A stretch of DNA of 64,000 nt from Bacillota bacterium (GCA_029239605.1 JARBUO010000004.1:1-64000), one strand, 5' to 3'; positions 28,276 through 37,829 are shown, numbered from the stretch's first letter. The notes: a model not told the origin generated them from the letters alone. Made by a program: numbers and translations.

Positions 28276-28320
28276 GTAAGAATTTAACTCAATGATAAAT
28301 TCTTACCGTAAAGTTGTCAA
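28276..28320 (-). promoter_or_regulatory. Promoter of the ANTAR two-component genes with overlapping inverted repeat
   Basis: TTGACA (28315-28320) and TATCAT (28292-28297), spaced 17 bp, form a sigma-A promoter on the minus strand. A perfect 11-bp inverted repeat GTAAGAATTTA (28276-28286) / TAAATTCTTAC (28296-28306) overlaps the -10 box, suggesting an operator for an unknown DNA-binding regulator. Confidence 0.7.
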
Positions 28321-28385
28321 TGTTATCCCGCAGAATAAGTTGTTTTAGCGTCCGCTATGAGGAGGTACCGATCCAATCAATTTTG

Positions 28386-29246
28386 CTAGAATAGCAACAG
28401 CAGCGTCCCGGCTATAACCAAGAGCAAACCGCAAAAGGCTTTTGGTGGTAACTTTTCTTTGAGAAAAATGCAGGAAAAAGTAATTGTAATAACAACACTC
28501 AATTTATCGATGGGTACAACCACGCTGGCTCTCCCCTCCTGTAAGGCACGATAATAGCAGAGCCATGAAAGGCCGGTGGAAAGGCCTGAAAGTACAATAA
28601 ATATCCAGCTTTTTCTGTCGATATCCTTAACGCAGCAGAGTTTATTTTGGATCAGAACGATTCCCCAAGCCATAACCAGAACAACAATGGTGCGAATTGC
28701 AGTACCTAAATTAGATTCGATGCCCTGTATCCCTATTTTTCCAAGGATCGATGTAAGCGCTGCAAAGATCGCAGAAAGAACAGCATAAAAGAGCCAAGAC
28801 CTGCCGTTGGTGTCTGAGCAGTCCAGATCCTTTTGTTGTATCATAAGATAGGTACCGGCAATCAGCAAAACAACTCCCAGCGCCATCCACTTGGTTGGTA
28901 CCTCTCCTAAAATCAAAAAAGCAAGGAGGATGGTCAGTACGGTGCTGCTCTTGTCAATGGGCGTAACTTTATTTACGTCCCCAAGCTGCAGTGCTTTGAA
29001 GTAGCATAACCAGGACCCGCCGGTGGCCCCGCCTGAAAGAATTAGAAAAACAAGGCTATGCACTGAAATAGCGCCAATGGTGTGCTGAGATCCCACGATA
29101 AAAACCATCAGCCAGGAAAACAGAAGCACAACGATTGTGCGAAGTGCTGTCGCTATGCTGGAATCCGTATTTCTAATCCCAACTTTTGCTAGAATAGAAG
29201 TCATTCCTGCAAAAACAGCCGAGCCAAAAGCATATAGAAGCCACAT
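28386..29246 (-). CDS. DMT superfamily (EamA) transporter
   Basis: About 286 residues with ten hydrophobic helices in two clear EamA repeats: MWLLYAFGSAVFAGMTSILAK and, internally, WLFYAVLSAIFAALTSILGK. The repeats are unusually similar (both with LCYFKALQLG/LCYYRALQEG, then VVPIDK or VTPIDK). GGAGGG precedes the chosen ATG. It lies between the adenine deaminase operon and the ANTAR two-component genes, with no clear functional tie to either. Confidence 0.88.
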   Translation of the reverse strand: MWLLYAFGSAVFAGMTSILAKVGIRNTDSSIATALRTIVVLLFSWLMVFIVGSQHTIGAISVHSLVFLILSGGATGGSWLCYFKALQLGDVNKVTPIDKSSTVLTILLAFLILGEVPTKWMALGVVLLIAGTYLMIQQKDLDCSDTNGRSWLFYAVLSAIFAALTSILGKIGIQGIESNLGTAIRTIVVLVMAWGIVLIQNKLCCVKDIDRKSWIFIVLSGLSTGLSWLCYYRALQEGRASVVVPIDKLSVVITITFSCIFLKEKLPPKAFCGLLLVIAGTLLLLF

Positions 29247-29321
29247 GCATCTTCCCTCCAAAATCATCTTATGACCATATGAATATTATAGGACGGTGGA
29301 ACGGGAAGATCAAAAGAAATA

Positions 29322-29361
29322 TTGCCAGGGTCCTGCTGGTATTGTACAAGACCTCTGGCAA
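29322..29361 (-). terminator. Probable terminator of the purine operon
   Basis: TTGCCAG and CTGGCAA pair, with GGTC/GACC inside. The minus strand continues as ATTTCTTTTG, a weak T-rich tract. It lies just past the adenine deaminase stop. Confidence 0.6.
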
Positions 29362-29383
29362 CAGAAAGAATCAATGATAATAA

Positions 29384-31126
29384 TTAGATGGTTTCATGTA
29401 CTTCAATGGGAATAAACTCAAATTTGGTCACATCAAACAAGCCCATGTCTGTCAGCTTAAGCTCTGGAATTACCGCAAGAGACATAAAGCAGAGGGTCAT
29501 GACAGGCTCAACATCCTCATTGACCTTGAGGACTTCGTGGGCCGCTTTATGAATTTTCGTGAGCTTTTCATCAATCCATTCACCGCTTTGATCGCTCATG
29601 AGGCCGGCAATGGGCATTGGCATGCTTTCCAGAATTTCCTGATTCTCTACGAGAATAATTCCTCCGTCCTGTTTGATCAGCTGTTCTACTGCAAAGACCA
29701 TATCCTCATCATTCACGCCCACCACAATGATATTATGGGAGTCATGGGCAATGGAAAGTGCAACCGCACCAGTTTTGATGCCGTATCCCTTCAGCAGCGC
29801 AACTGCCACATTTCCGGTATTCTGATGGCGCTCCACCACTGCAACCTTTACGATGTCTGAAGAGGGATCATAACAGAATTCGCTGTTCTCATCCCGTTTA
29901 ATCTCTGCAATTTCCTTGCCTGTCACAACACCACCGGGCAAAATATTGATCACATGTGCCCTTTGGGACTGAATGCGCAGTCTCAGTTTTTCTTTGGAAA
30001 AATCTTTGACATGAAAACTGCCCTTTGTTGCGGATATATCATAACGTTGAATGGGCAGCAGGTAGTTTCCTTCCGAAGCTGCTTCCTTTCCTTCTATGAA
30101 CACCTTCTGAACACGAAAGTCCTTCAAATTATCAAACAGCACGATGTCCGCCCGAAGTCCCGGAGCAATGGCACCTCTGTCAGCCAATCCAAAGCATTCA
30201 GCCGCATTGAGACTTGCCATTTGAATCGCCATAATGGGATCGATTCCTTCTTCTGAACAAATCCGCAAGTGATGATCCAAATGTCCTGTACTCAAGATCG
30301 TCTTTGGCTGACAATCGTCTGCACAGAAAACACAGCGCCTGCTATTCATCGGCGTTACACCTTTTAATAAATCTTTCAGGTTGTGGCAGGCCGATCCCTG
30401 ACGAAGCAATACATACATACCTCTTGCGATTCTCTCGTGCATTTCTGCCACAGAGGAACATTCATGATCCGTACGAATTCTGGCAGCCGCATAAGCGTTC
30501 AATGCATTGCCGGAGACTCCGGGGCTGTGTCCGTCGATTGGCTTCCCCTGATTCATTGCTACAAGAAGTTTGTCCAGGCTGTCGTCAGAGGCATTGATCA
30601 CCCCCGGGAAGTTCATGAATTCTCCAAGCCCAAGAATTCTTTCATTCTGAATTGGTTCTTTCATTGCTTCTGCATCGATGACCGCGCCTGCATGTTCAAA
30701 AGGCGTTGCCGGAACACAGGACGGCAGCATCCATTTTATATCAAGAACGGTTTCTCTGGAAGCTTCCATCATGTAATTCAGACCCTTTAGTCCGCAGACA
30801 TTGGTGATTTCATGAGGGTCCGCAATAATCGTCGTGGTGCCGTGAGGCACCACCATCCTGCCCAGTTCCTCAGGGCAAACATAGGAGGATTCCACATGGA
30901 TATGGCTGTCAATGAACCCGGGAGCCGCATATTGACCGTTCCCGTCGATTTCACGAAGGCCTTCATAAGTCCCAACGCCTGCAATCAAATCTTCACAGAT
31001 TGCAATGTCTCCTTCTATGACAGTACCGTTATAGACGTCCACAACTTTACAGTTTTTTATCACAACATCTGCGGGAATTCTTCCGGCCGCAGCGTCGATG
31101 AGTTTTTTTAAGCGTCTTTTTTCCAT
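29384..31126 (-). CDS. ade: Adenine deaminase
   Basis: About 580 residues, the normal length for the Ade amidohydrolase family. The metal-binding motif is GFIDSHIHVESS. VVPHGTTTIIADPHEITNV is the canonical second motif; VFCADDCQPKTILSTGHLDHH and the C-terminal half with AHDSHNIIVVG and GLMSDQSGEWI are also family-typical. It turns adenine into hypoxanthine and ammonia. ATG 31126 is preferred by spacing to AAGGGG; ATG 31132 is possible. It is the last gene of the purine operon, a few bases after a diverged paralogue. Confidence 0.93.
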   Translation of the reverse strand: MEKRRLKKLIDAAAGRIPADVVIKNCKVVDVYNGTVIEGDIAICEDLIAGVGTYEGLREIDGNGQYAAPGFIDSHIHVESSYVCPEELGRMVVPHGTTTIIADPHEITNVCGLKGLNYMMEASRETVLDIKWMLPSCVPATPFEHAGAVIDAEAMKEPIQNERILGLGEFMNFPGVINASDDSLDKLLVAMNQGKPIDGHSPGVSGNALNAYAAARIRTDHECSSVAEMHERIARGMYVLLRQGSACHNLKDLLKGVTPMNSRRCVFCADDCQPKTILSTGHLDHHLRICSEEGIDPIMAIQMASLNAAECFGLADRGAIAPGLRADIVLFDNLKDFRVQKVFIEGKEAASEGNYLLPIQRYDISATKGSFHVKDFSKEKLRLRIQSQRAHVINILPGGVVTGKEIAEIKRDENSEFCYDPSSDIVKVAVVERHQNTGNVAVALLKGYGIKTGAVALSIAHDSHNIIVVGVNDEDMVFAVEQLIKQDGGIILVENQEILESMPMPIAGLMSDQSGEWIDEKLTKIHKAAHEVLKVNEDVEPVMTLCFMSLAVIPELKLTDMGLFDVTKFEFIPIEVHETI

Positions 31127-31143
31127 ACTCATTAACCCCTTCT

Positions 31144-32928
31144 CTAATTGTCCTTTACCAGTTCTAGAATCGGATCAAATGTTGATAGTGCAATGCAATC
31201 AACAGGACCTACATCTGTAATGGCATAGTCTGGAATTGCTGTTATGGGCAGGAAGAACATATACATCAGAGGTTCCGGCAAATCACAGCCAAGCTGATTT
31301 GCCGCTTTTGTAAGCAAGGTCTCACGATAAGCGATTTCTTCCGGTTCCAGATCGCTGGCGATTCCGCCCACTGGTAGTGGCAGGAATTCAATAATCTTAC
31401 CGTCTGCAACCACAACCTGTCCTCCGCCGTTTTCAATCAAATGGTTCACTGCCAGTGACATATCGGCAGCATCAGCTCCCATTACGATAATATTATTGTC
31501 GTCAGGGGCTGCAGAAGATGCCATTGCACCTTTTTTTAATTTCCATCCCGAGCAAAATGCCAGTGATTTATTTCCGTTCCGCCCGAAACGCTCCAGTACA
31601 GATACCATCAGAACATCCTGCTCAATGTCAGGCTGTACGATAGAATCCTTGACCTTTAGTATAACATCTCTTCGCTTTCTCACGAAAGGCCCAATCACAT
31701 TCATCGCAAGAACTTTTGCCTCGCCGTTTTCAAGTTCCACCCGATATTCAAAATCCTCTTTCGTCGTTCTGACGCATTTCAACTGACTGCTGAGAACACT
31801 GCTTCTTGCTGGTGCTTTCAGATCATAGTTGAGCTTTCTGTTTTCTGCCACCAGGCGTCCGCTTGAGATCACCGCGTTTACCTGGAAGGTTTCGAGGCTG
31901 TCAACCAGCAGAATGTCTGCGATTCTCCCCGGGGAAATGGAGCCTACCAGATGATCGATCCTGTACGCCTCAGCGCTGTTGATGGTAGCCATCTGAATTG
32001 CAGCCATGGGCTCTACGCCTTCGGCAATTGCCAGACGAACAAGGTTGTCCACATGTCCCTTTTCGATCACATCGGTGGCGGTGACGTCATCGGTACAAAA
32101 GCTGACCCGCCTTGCCAAAGCAGGATTCACTTCCGTTACAGCTCTGATATTTTCTTTTAGAAAGTGAGTTACAGAAGACTCTCTGATGACCATGTGCATT
32201 CCGTTTCTCATCTTCTCTACGACCTCTTCGTGATCGTAGCTTTCATGGTCCAGACGAACCCCTGCACAGAGGTACCCATTTAAATCTTTTCCCCGGGCCA
32301 TGGGAGCACAGCCGAAGACCGGAAGTCTGTTCCTGAATGCCTGCTCAATGGCGCCAAGGGTTTCTTCATCTTCTTCCTGTACGTATTCCCGAACCGTTTC
32401 CCAGACACCAAAGCATTCCGGCCATTGCTGCACTTCAGCATGGACTTCTTTGTTAAAGTTAAATGCCACCGTCGACTGAGGAAAGGTGTAAGGCGTTCTA
32501 TAAGGTGCGCCCCAGAATACCTTCAGGGGACTTGCCTTGATTTCTTCAAATACTTCTTTTAATCCGTCCAGCCCCGAAACAGAGATATATTCATCCAGGC
32601 CGGAGACTATGCTGGTGGTTCCGCAGGGAACTACTGCTTTTGCAAAGCTAGTAATACTCAGTTTACTGCATTCACTATGAATATGACCGTCAATGAGACC
32701 CGGAACCAGATACTTGCCCGAAGCATCGATGGTCTTTGTGTCAGGCCCCATATAGTCACGAACATCTCCGATGGCTACGATGGTATCTTCATAGATGGCA
32801 ACATTTGCCTGATAGATCTCGCTGGACATGACGTTTACAAGTGTTCCGTTGAGGATTACCGTATGTGCCGGAATCAATCCTCTCCCGGCACGAATCAGTT
32901 GTTTTAAATTGTTTATATTCTTTTGCAT
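31144..32928 (-). CDS. Adenine deaminase-family amidohydrolase, diverged paralogue
   Basis: A 594-residue protein alignable along its whole length with the next gene's adenine deaminase. The first metal motif is kept (GLIDGHIHSECS), but the second reads VVPCGTTSIVSGLDEYISV where canonical enzymes have PHGTT and ADPHEI, so conserved His and Glu/His positions are changed. FCTDDVTATDVIEKGHVDN and the C-terminal PDDNNIIVMG are retained. ATG 32928 has GGAGG upstream. It may deaminate a different purine or pterin, or act with its neighbour. The repeated RNA element at 32952-33016 lies directly before it. Confidence 0.85.
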   Translation of the reverse strand: MQKNINNLKQLIRAGRGLIPAHTVILNGTLVNVMSSEIYQANVAIYEDTIVAIGDVRDYMGPDTKTIDASGKYLVPGLIDGHIHSECSKLSITSFAKAVVPCGTTSIVSGLDEYISVSGLDGLKEVFEEIKASPLKVFWGAPYRTPYTFPQSTVAFNFNKEVHAEVQQWPECFGVWETVREYVQEEDEETLGAIEQAFRNRLPVFGCAPMARGKDLNGYLCAGVRLDHESYDHEEVVEKMRNGMHMVIRESSVTHFLKENIRAVTEVNPALARRVSFCTDDVTATDVIEKGHVDNLVRLAIAEGVEPMAAIQMATINSAEAYRIDHLVGSISPGRIADILLVDSLETFQVNAVISSGRLVAENRKLNYDLKAPARSSVLSSQLKCVRTTKEDFEYRVELENGEAKVLAMNVIGPFVRKRRDVILKVKDSIVQPDIEQDVLMVSVLERFGRNGNKSLAFCSGWKLKKGAMASSAAPDDNNIIVMGADAADMSLAVNHLIENGGGQVVVADGKIIEFLPLPVGGIASDLEPEEIAYRETLLTKAANQLGCDLPEPLMYMFFLPITAIPDYAITDVGPVDCIALSTFDPILELVKDN

Positions 32929-32951
32929 AATAGCCTCCAATAAATATTTTT

Positions 32952-33016
32952 TAGATCCTCCGGCCATTGCTGGCGAACCAGGTTTCCCGTCCTGCGGCAA
33001 GGATCCTGACGAATTT
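32952..33016 (-). ncRNA. Repeated structured leader element, copy B, before the adenine deaminases
   Basis: On the minus strand box 1 AAATTCGTCA (33007-33016) and box 2 GCAGGACGGGAAACCTG (32979-32995) match copy A at 37897-37958, with a longer spacer of 11 bases. Box 2 folds as CAGG-ACGGGAAA-CCTG, and its loop GACGGG can pair with TTCGTC of box 1, a possible pseudoknot. Around it GATCCT pairs with AGGATC and GCC with GGC, and CTGG-TTCG-CCAG is a competing stem. No T-run follows; the adenine deaminase ribosome binding site is about 15 bases further on. Confidence 0.55.
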
Positions 33017-33074
33017 TCATTGGATCATTTCAGATCGGTTACTGAATCAATGGAGGTGAATGGTCAATTCACCT

Positions 33075-34190
33075 TTATTTCCAGGAACCGATGACATTCT
33101 CAACAAGAAATTTCTGAACCTTGATGTCTTCATCGCTCATGACTTCACCGTCAGCTACCAGAATATTGCCTTCATTATCCTTGAGCTCACCGCCAAAGAC
33201 TTGGATTTCTCCTCTGTCAAGAGCTGCCTTGACGGAAAGCACCTTTTCCTGGATATCCGCGGGCACAATCGCATCGTTAAAAGGAGAAAGCTGCGCACAG
33301 TCTCCGCCTTCGTAATAATATTTGCTGCTGTCCGCTGTTCCGTCTACTGTTGCTGTTAGAATATCCTTGAAGATTGGCGCAAAGTTCCACATATAGGAGA
33401 ACAGTACCGCGTTCGGCGCCAAATCATGCATGTCTACATTATAACCGATGCAGTAAGCATTGTTTGCCTGACAGGTTTGCGGAATTGCAGGTGAAGAAGC
33501 TTCCATACCCATAAACTTGATTCCCTGATTGATCAGAGTCTTTGCACTCTGTGTTTCCAGATCCACATCATACCAGCTGTTGGCCCATACAAGCTGAACC
33601 TTTGCCTCTGGGTTTGCAAATTTTGCCCCCAGCGCATAACCGTTGATAGCCGCTCTGACGGAAGCTTCTGACATGCTGCCCGCAAAGCCCAGCTTATCAC
33701 TTTCTGCCATGAGTGCGGATGCATAGCCTGCGAGGAACATTCCTTCGTAGTTGCGGATCTGGTATCCAATCAGATTAGGCACCTGGTCTCCCTGCTGTGC
33801 TACAACGATATCAGGATTGGAAGCTGCAAGATCAGAAAGGAACGTTGCATAGCCTGCGCTGGCACCGATAATGAGATTGACACCTTCACTTGCCAAAGCG
33901 TTGTAAGCATTGGCAACAGAGGTCTGATCTTCCGCAACATTTTCAATGACAACCAAATTGCTTTCCGGTATGCCCAGTTCCTTCATTGCAGCCAGCAGAC
34001 TTTGATGGGTTGCCTGACACCATCCGCCGTCATTCACAACCAGAGAAGTGATCTCACCGATTTTAATGGTGGAATAATCCAGTGCTCCCTTTTCTGAATC
34101 GCCCTTGGGCTCCGAGCTGCCGGAACATCCTGTGAAGAAGGCTGTCGCCATTACAACAACGAGTAGAATACTAATCCATTTTTTCTTCAT
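33075..34190 (-). CDS. BMP-family nucleoside-binding lipoprotein
   Basis: A 371-residue protein with lipoprotein signal MKKKWISILLVVVMATAFFT and lipidated cysteine in TGCSG. The BMP domain (PF02608 type) is seen in IKIGEITSLVVNDGGWCQATHQSL, NLIIGASAGYATFLSDLA and GFAGSMSEASVRAAINGYALGAKF. Relatives bind purine nucleosides for an ABC importer. The ATG was chosen for its signal peptide and AGGAG site; the longer frame is spurious. Its ATPase and permeases are encoded just upstream. Confidence 0.9.
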   Translation of the reverse strand: MKKKWISILLVVVMATAFFTGCSGSSEPKGDSEKGALDYSTIKIGEITSLVVNDGGWCQATHQSLLAAMKELGIPESNLVVIENVAEDQTSVANAYNALASEGVNLIIGASAGYATFLSDLAASNPDIVVAQQGDQVPNLIGYQIRNYEGMFLAGYASALMAESDKLGFAGSMSEASVRAAINGYALGAKFANPEAKVQLVWANSWYDVDLETQSAKTLINQGIKFMGMEASSPAIPQTCQANNAYCIGYNVDMHDLAPNAVLFSYMWNFAPIFKDILTATVDGTADSSKYYYEGGDCAQLSPFNDAIVPADIQEKVLSVKAALDRGEIQVFGGELKDNEGNILVADGEVMSDEDIKVQKFLVENVIGSWK

Positions 34191-34257
34191 GATTTTTAAT
34201 CTCCTATTTATTAATTTATTGTGATAGACACAGCTCCAGCCGCATCGATTTATGACG

Positions 34258-35187
34258 TTACCGGTCTTCCCGGTCGTATTTCTGGCATAAGGCTGCCGGT
34301 TCTTCGCTGTGCTTCTTTCGAAAGCTGCCGGTCGTAATAACCAATGCAACCACTGTAGCCGCATAGGGCAGCATGCCGTAAAATTGTGACGGAACACCGG
34401 GCAAATAAACCTGCATGTTGATTCCAAGGATACTGATCCCGCCAAAGAGCAATGCACCGAGAACGGCGTAAGCAGGATTCCACCTTGAGAACGCCACCAG
34501 AGAAAATGCGATCCACCCTTTGCCTCCTGTCATACCTTCATTCCAGAAGTTCGTATAGGACAACGAAATGCATGCTCCGCTGATGGTGGTCATTGCGCAG
34601 GCAAACATTACATAGCCATATCTCATAGCAAATACATTGATCCCTGCCTGATCTAAAGAAGCAGGATTTTCTCCCAATGCCCGGAGCATGAGCCCGGCCT
34701 TTGTTTTGTAGATGTAAAAAATGCTCAATGGGATCACCAGATACATCAGGTAGACGAAAATATCCTGCTGAAAGAAGATCTCACCGATGACCGGTATGGA
34801 AGAAAGTCCCGGAATGGGAATTGGCTCAAACTTAACAGCAGAAGCGATACCGGTGACACTTTTCCCAAGAAAACCGCTGAGACCGCTGCAGAAAATCAGA
34901 AATGCCATTCCGCATACCGTCTGATCAGCCTGCAGGGTTACGGTTAGAAATGCAAATGCAAGTCCAAGCAGCAAGCCTACCAAAATCGTTACGAGAAACG
35001 CCAGAAGAAGGTTTTCGGTATGATATACCGTCATAAAGCCCGACATCGCTCCCATAAGCATGATCCCCTCGATCCCAAGGTTCATAATACCTGCTCGCTG
35101 TGAAAAAATCTCTCCGATGGCAGCATACAAAATGGAGACCGCATAGACAATGGCTGCGGCACATATCGATGTTATAAATGAAATCAT
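34258..35187 (-). CDS. Nucleoside ABC transporter permease (NupQ type)
   Basis: A 309-residue BPD_transp_2 permease with eight or more hydrophobic helices. FSQRAGIMNLGIEGIMLMGAMSG and the EAA-like LGENPASLDQAGINVFAMRYGYVMF are typical of the BMP-linked nucleoside systems. Its ATG overlaps the stop of the preceding permease (ATGA). With 35184-36305 it forms the membrane channel. Confidence 0.9.
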   Translation of the reverse strand: MISFITSICAAAIVYAVSILYAAIGEIFSQRAGIMNLGIEGIMLMGAMSGFMTVYHTENLLLAFLVTILVGLLLGLAFAFLTVTLQADQTVCGMAFLIFCSGLSGFLGKSVTGIASAVKFEPIPIPGLSSIPVIGEIFFQQDIFVYLMYLVIPLSIFYIYKTKAGLMLRALGENPASLDQAGINVFAMRYGYVMFACAMTTISGACISLSYTNFWNEGMTGGKGWIAFSLVAFSRWNPAYAVLGALLFGGISILGINMQVYLPGVPSQFYGMLPYAATVVALVITTGSFRKKHSEEPAALCQKYDREDR

Positions 35188-36305
35188 TGTACCGCTCCTC
35201 CTTTTTGCTCTGAATGGTTGTTTTTTTGCTCTGCTCGTTTGCTTTCTGGATCCGCCTTGTAATATACAATCCTGTAGCGATTAAAGAATTCTCCGGCAAT
35301 TACCGAAATCATCAGAGTGCCCTGAATCATCGTAACGATCTGTGAAGGCACCCCCATGATCTGTACCACTGCGCTGCTGTTTTGCAGTGCTCCCAATAAA
35401 ACAGAAACCAGGAGGATAACAAGTGGGTTACACTGACTGAGATATGCGATGACGATACCCGTATACCCGCTACCTCCCGGAAGCTGAGCCTGTACACGAT
35501 GGACGATGCCTGTCACTTGAACAAAACCTGCAACTCCTGCCAAAGCTCCGCTGAGTGCCAGTACGATAAGGATATATTTCTTAACCGGAATCCCTGCGTA
35601 TTCTGCGGTACGAAGGCTGTTCTTAATCACGGAAATCTGGTAGCCCCCTGTTGTGTACTTTAAAAATAAGTATAGTAGAACTGCTATGATAATCGCCAGA
35701 AAAATACCGGAGCTGGTACCGCCGATCAATGGAAGATACATATCTTGCGGTATGGTAACCGTCATTGCAGTGGTCTGTTTTGGTGCCATCCAAGGCCCAT
35801 AACATAAGTAATCTAAAAATAATAAAGCAATATAATTCAGCATCAGTGTTACAATGGTTTCATTGACGTTCCAATATGCTTTCAGTGCAGCCGCAATGAG
35901 TGCCCATAAGCCGCCTCCGATAGCACAGAGAAAAAACATCACAATTCCAGAAAGTGGTGCAGGCAAAGCAGGTCCGTACAGCGCAAAAGCACCGCCGAAA
36001 ATCGCACCCATAGCAAACTGACCTTCCGCGCCGATATTATTGAGATTCATTTTAAAAGCGATGGCAACGCTGAGGCCGCAGAACATCAGAGGGAGCGCGG
36101 CATTGATACTCCCAATCAGTCCCCTGGTATTCAGAAGCGAATAGGTTATCATTTTTCCAAACACAGGAATGGGCTGAAATCCATTTGCCATGATAAAGAC
36201 AGAACTCAGTACAAAGCCAAGGAGGATAAAAATCACAGGGTTCAGTACTTTTCTGCTCAGGGAAACAGTTTGCTTCTTTTCAAATCTTATGGCTCCAATT
36301 TTCAT
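35184..36305 (-). CDS. Nucleoside ABC transporter permease (NupP type)
   Basis: A 373-residue BPD_transp_2 permease. INAALPLMFCGLSVAIAFKMNLNNIGAEGQFAMGAI is the family signature, and SLRTAEYAGIPVKKYILIVLALSGALAG is the cytoplasmic ATPase contact. A hydrophilic C-terminal tail rich in Lys/Glu follows. It is 9 bp from the ATPase gene and overlaps the next permease. Confidence 0.9.
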   Translation of the reverse strand: MKIGAIRFEKKQTVSLSRKVLNPVIFILLGFVLSSVFIMANGFQPIPVFGKMITYSLLNTRGLIGSINAALPLMFCGLSVAIAFKMNLNNIGAEGQFAMGAIFGGAFALYGPALPAPLSGIVMFFLCAIGGGLWALIAAALKAYWNVNETIVTLMLNYIALLFLDYLCYGPWMAPKQTTAMTVTIPQDMYLPLIGGTSSGIFLAIIIAVLLYLFLKYTTGGYQISVIKNSLRTAEYAGIPVKKYILIVLALSGALAGVAGFVQVTGIVHRVQAQLPGGSGYTGIVIAYLSQCNPLVILLVSVLLGALQNSSAVVQIMGVPSQIVTMIQGTLMISVIAGEFFNRYRIVYYKADPESKRAEQKNNHSEQKGGAVQ

Positions 36306-36314
36306 AGCTTCCTC

Positions 36315-37829
36315 CTATGCTGACTCACCAGACATCAGCCGTCCGATTTCTTCGTAGTCCGTCTCCGATGTATTCCGAATTCCCATAAGCTTTCCCCCAC
36401 ATAAGACAGCCACCCGATCAGATAGTTCGAAAATTTCGTCCAATTCTTCAGAGATCAACAGAACACAAGCACCTCTGTTGCGCTGTTCCAGCAGCGTTCT
36501 GTGGATTGCAGCTGTTGCTCCGATATCCAATCCCCGGACGGGATAAGCTGCAATGATCAACTCTGGATTTCCATTGATTTCTCTTGCAATCAGAAGTTTT
36601 TGCTGATTCCCGCCAGACATCAGACTGACAGGCAAATCTAACCCGCCGTGTTTGATGTCATGATCCGATACGTGCTTTTCGGTCAGCGCCCGAATGGCTT
36701 TGCTTAGCAGAATACCTCCCCTGCTGTAAGCCTTTCCTCTGAATTCCTTTAAAACCGTATTTTCTTTCATATTCATCCCTGGAATCAATCCCATTTTCAG
36801 ACGATCTTCCGGGATAAAGGAAATCCCCTTCGAAACTCTTCCTCTGATGTTTGTCTTCGTAATTTCATTTCCTTTCATTAAGATCCTGCCTGAGGTGATT
36901 TTTCTCAGCCCGGCAAGCGCTTCCGCCAGCTCACGCTGACCGCTTCCGGCAACACCGGCAATGGCAAAGATTTCTCCAGCTTTGAGTTGAAAGGAGATAT
37001 CATGCAGGGCAACCAGTCCTTTATCGTTTAAAACCCGAAGATCTTTTGCATCGATAAGGAGCTCGCCGGTTTTCCCTTTGGATCTTATGGTGATTTTTTC
37101 GATATCCCGTTCTCCTACCACCGCTTTTGCCATCCGGTCAATATCAGCGTCTGACGCCAGCATCCGGTCTGTTACTCTACCGTTTTTCAGCACTGTAATT
37201 CGATCGGCATGTTCCATAACTTCATTCATTTTATGTGATATAAAGATAATGGACTTTCCATGCTCTGCCATTTTGCGAAGTGTTTTAAACATTTCACCGG
37301 CTTCTTGTGGCGTCAAAACAGCAGTAGGCTCGTCCAGAACAAGAATCTCACAATTTCTGCAAAGCAGCTTCATGATTTCAACTCTCTGCTGCTCTCCTAC
37401 AGAAAGCTGCCACACCTTAGCTCCGGGATCAACTTCCAGGGAAAATTGTTCAGAGTATTCCCGAATCTTATTCTCCATTTTCTGCTGATCTAAAATAAAA
37501 CTGCAATGGTCAAGACTCAAAAAGATATTCTCTGCTACTGTCAGCGTTGGAATCAGAGCAAAGTGCTGGTGCACCATGCCGATTCCCAGCGCTGCAGCAT
37601 GTTTCGGCGTCTTGATCTGCCCTTTTTCTCCCTTATAAAGCATCTCACCAGAATTGGGCTTATAGATACCCAAAAGAATGTTCATTAATGTACTTTTTCC
37701 CGAACCGTTTTCTCCCAGCAAAGCATGAATCTCACCGGGGTATAACTGTAGATCGATATGGTCGTTTGCCAGAACAGTACCAAATTTTTTCGTTATTCCT
37801 TTCATTTCCAGTAAAGCTGTTTTTTCCAT
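36315..37829 (-). CDS. Nucleoside ABC transporter double ATPase (NupO/RbsA-like)
   Basis: A 504-residue protein with two fused ABC domains. Domain 1 has GENGSGKST, LSVGEQQRVEIMKLL and LVLDEPTAVLTP. Domain 2 has GVAGSGQRELAEAL and MSGGNQQKLLIAREI, with the degenerate Walker A and AAYPVRGLDIGA typical of this class. ATG 37829 follows GGAGAG at 6 bp; the TTG six bases upstream is less likely. First gene of the purine operon, under the riboswitch leader at 37897-38144. Confidence 0.92.
   Translation of the reverse strand: MEKTALLEMKGITKKFGTVLANDHIDLQLYPGEIHALLGENGSGKSTLMNILLGIYKPNSGEMLYKGEKGQIKTPKHAAALGIGMVHQHFALIPTLTVAENIFLSLDHCSFILDQQKMENKIREYSEQFSLEVDPGAKVWQLSVGEQQRVEIMKLLCRNCEILVLDEPTAVLTPQEAGEMFKTLRKMAEHGKSIIFISHKMNEVMEHADRITVLKNGRVTDRMLASDADIDRMAKAVVGERDIEKITIRSKGKTGELLIDAKDLRVLNDKGLVALHDISFQLKAGEIFAIAGVAGSGQRELAEALAGLRKITSGRILMKGNEITKTNIRGRVSKGISFIPEDRLKMGLIPGMNMKENTVLKEFRGKAYSRGGILLSKAIRALTEKHVSDHDIKHGGLDLPVSLMSGGNQQKLLIAREINGNPELIIAAYPVRGLDIGATAAIHRTLLEQRNRGACVLLISEELDEIFELSDRVAVLCGGKLMGIRNTSETDYEEIGRLMSGESA

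Noticed and set aside
32929-33000. N-terminal extension of the adenine deaminase paralogue
   Set aside because: The family starts near MQKNINNL, which has a GGAGG site; the upstream part is the repeated RNA element.
34191-34457. Long N-terminal extension of the BMP lipoprotein frame
   Set aside because: The lipoprotein signal at MKKKWIS must be N-terminal, and the extension overlaps the permease gene end.
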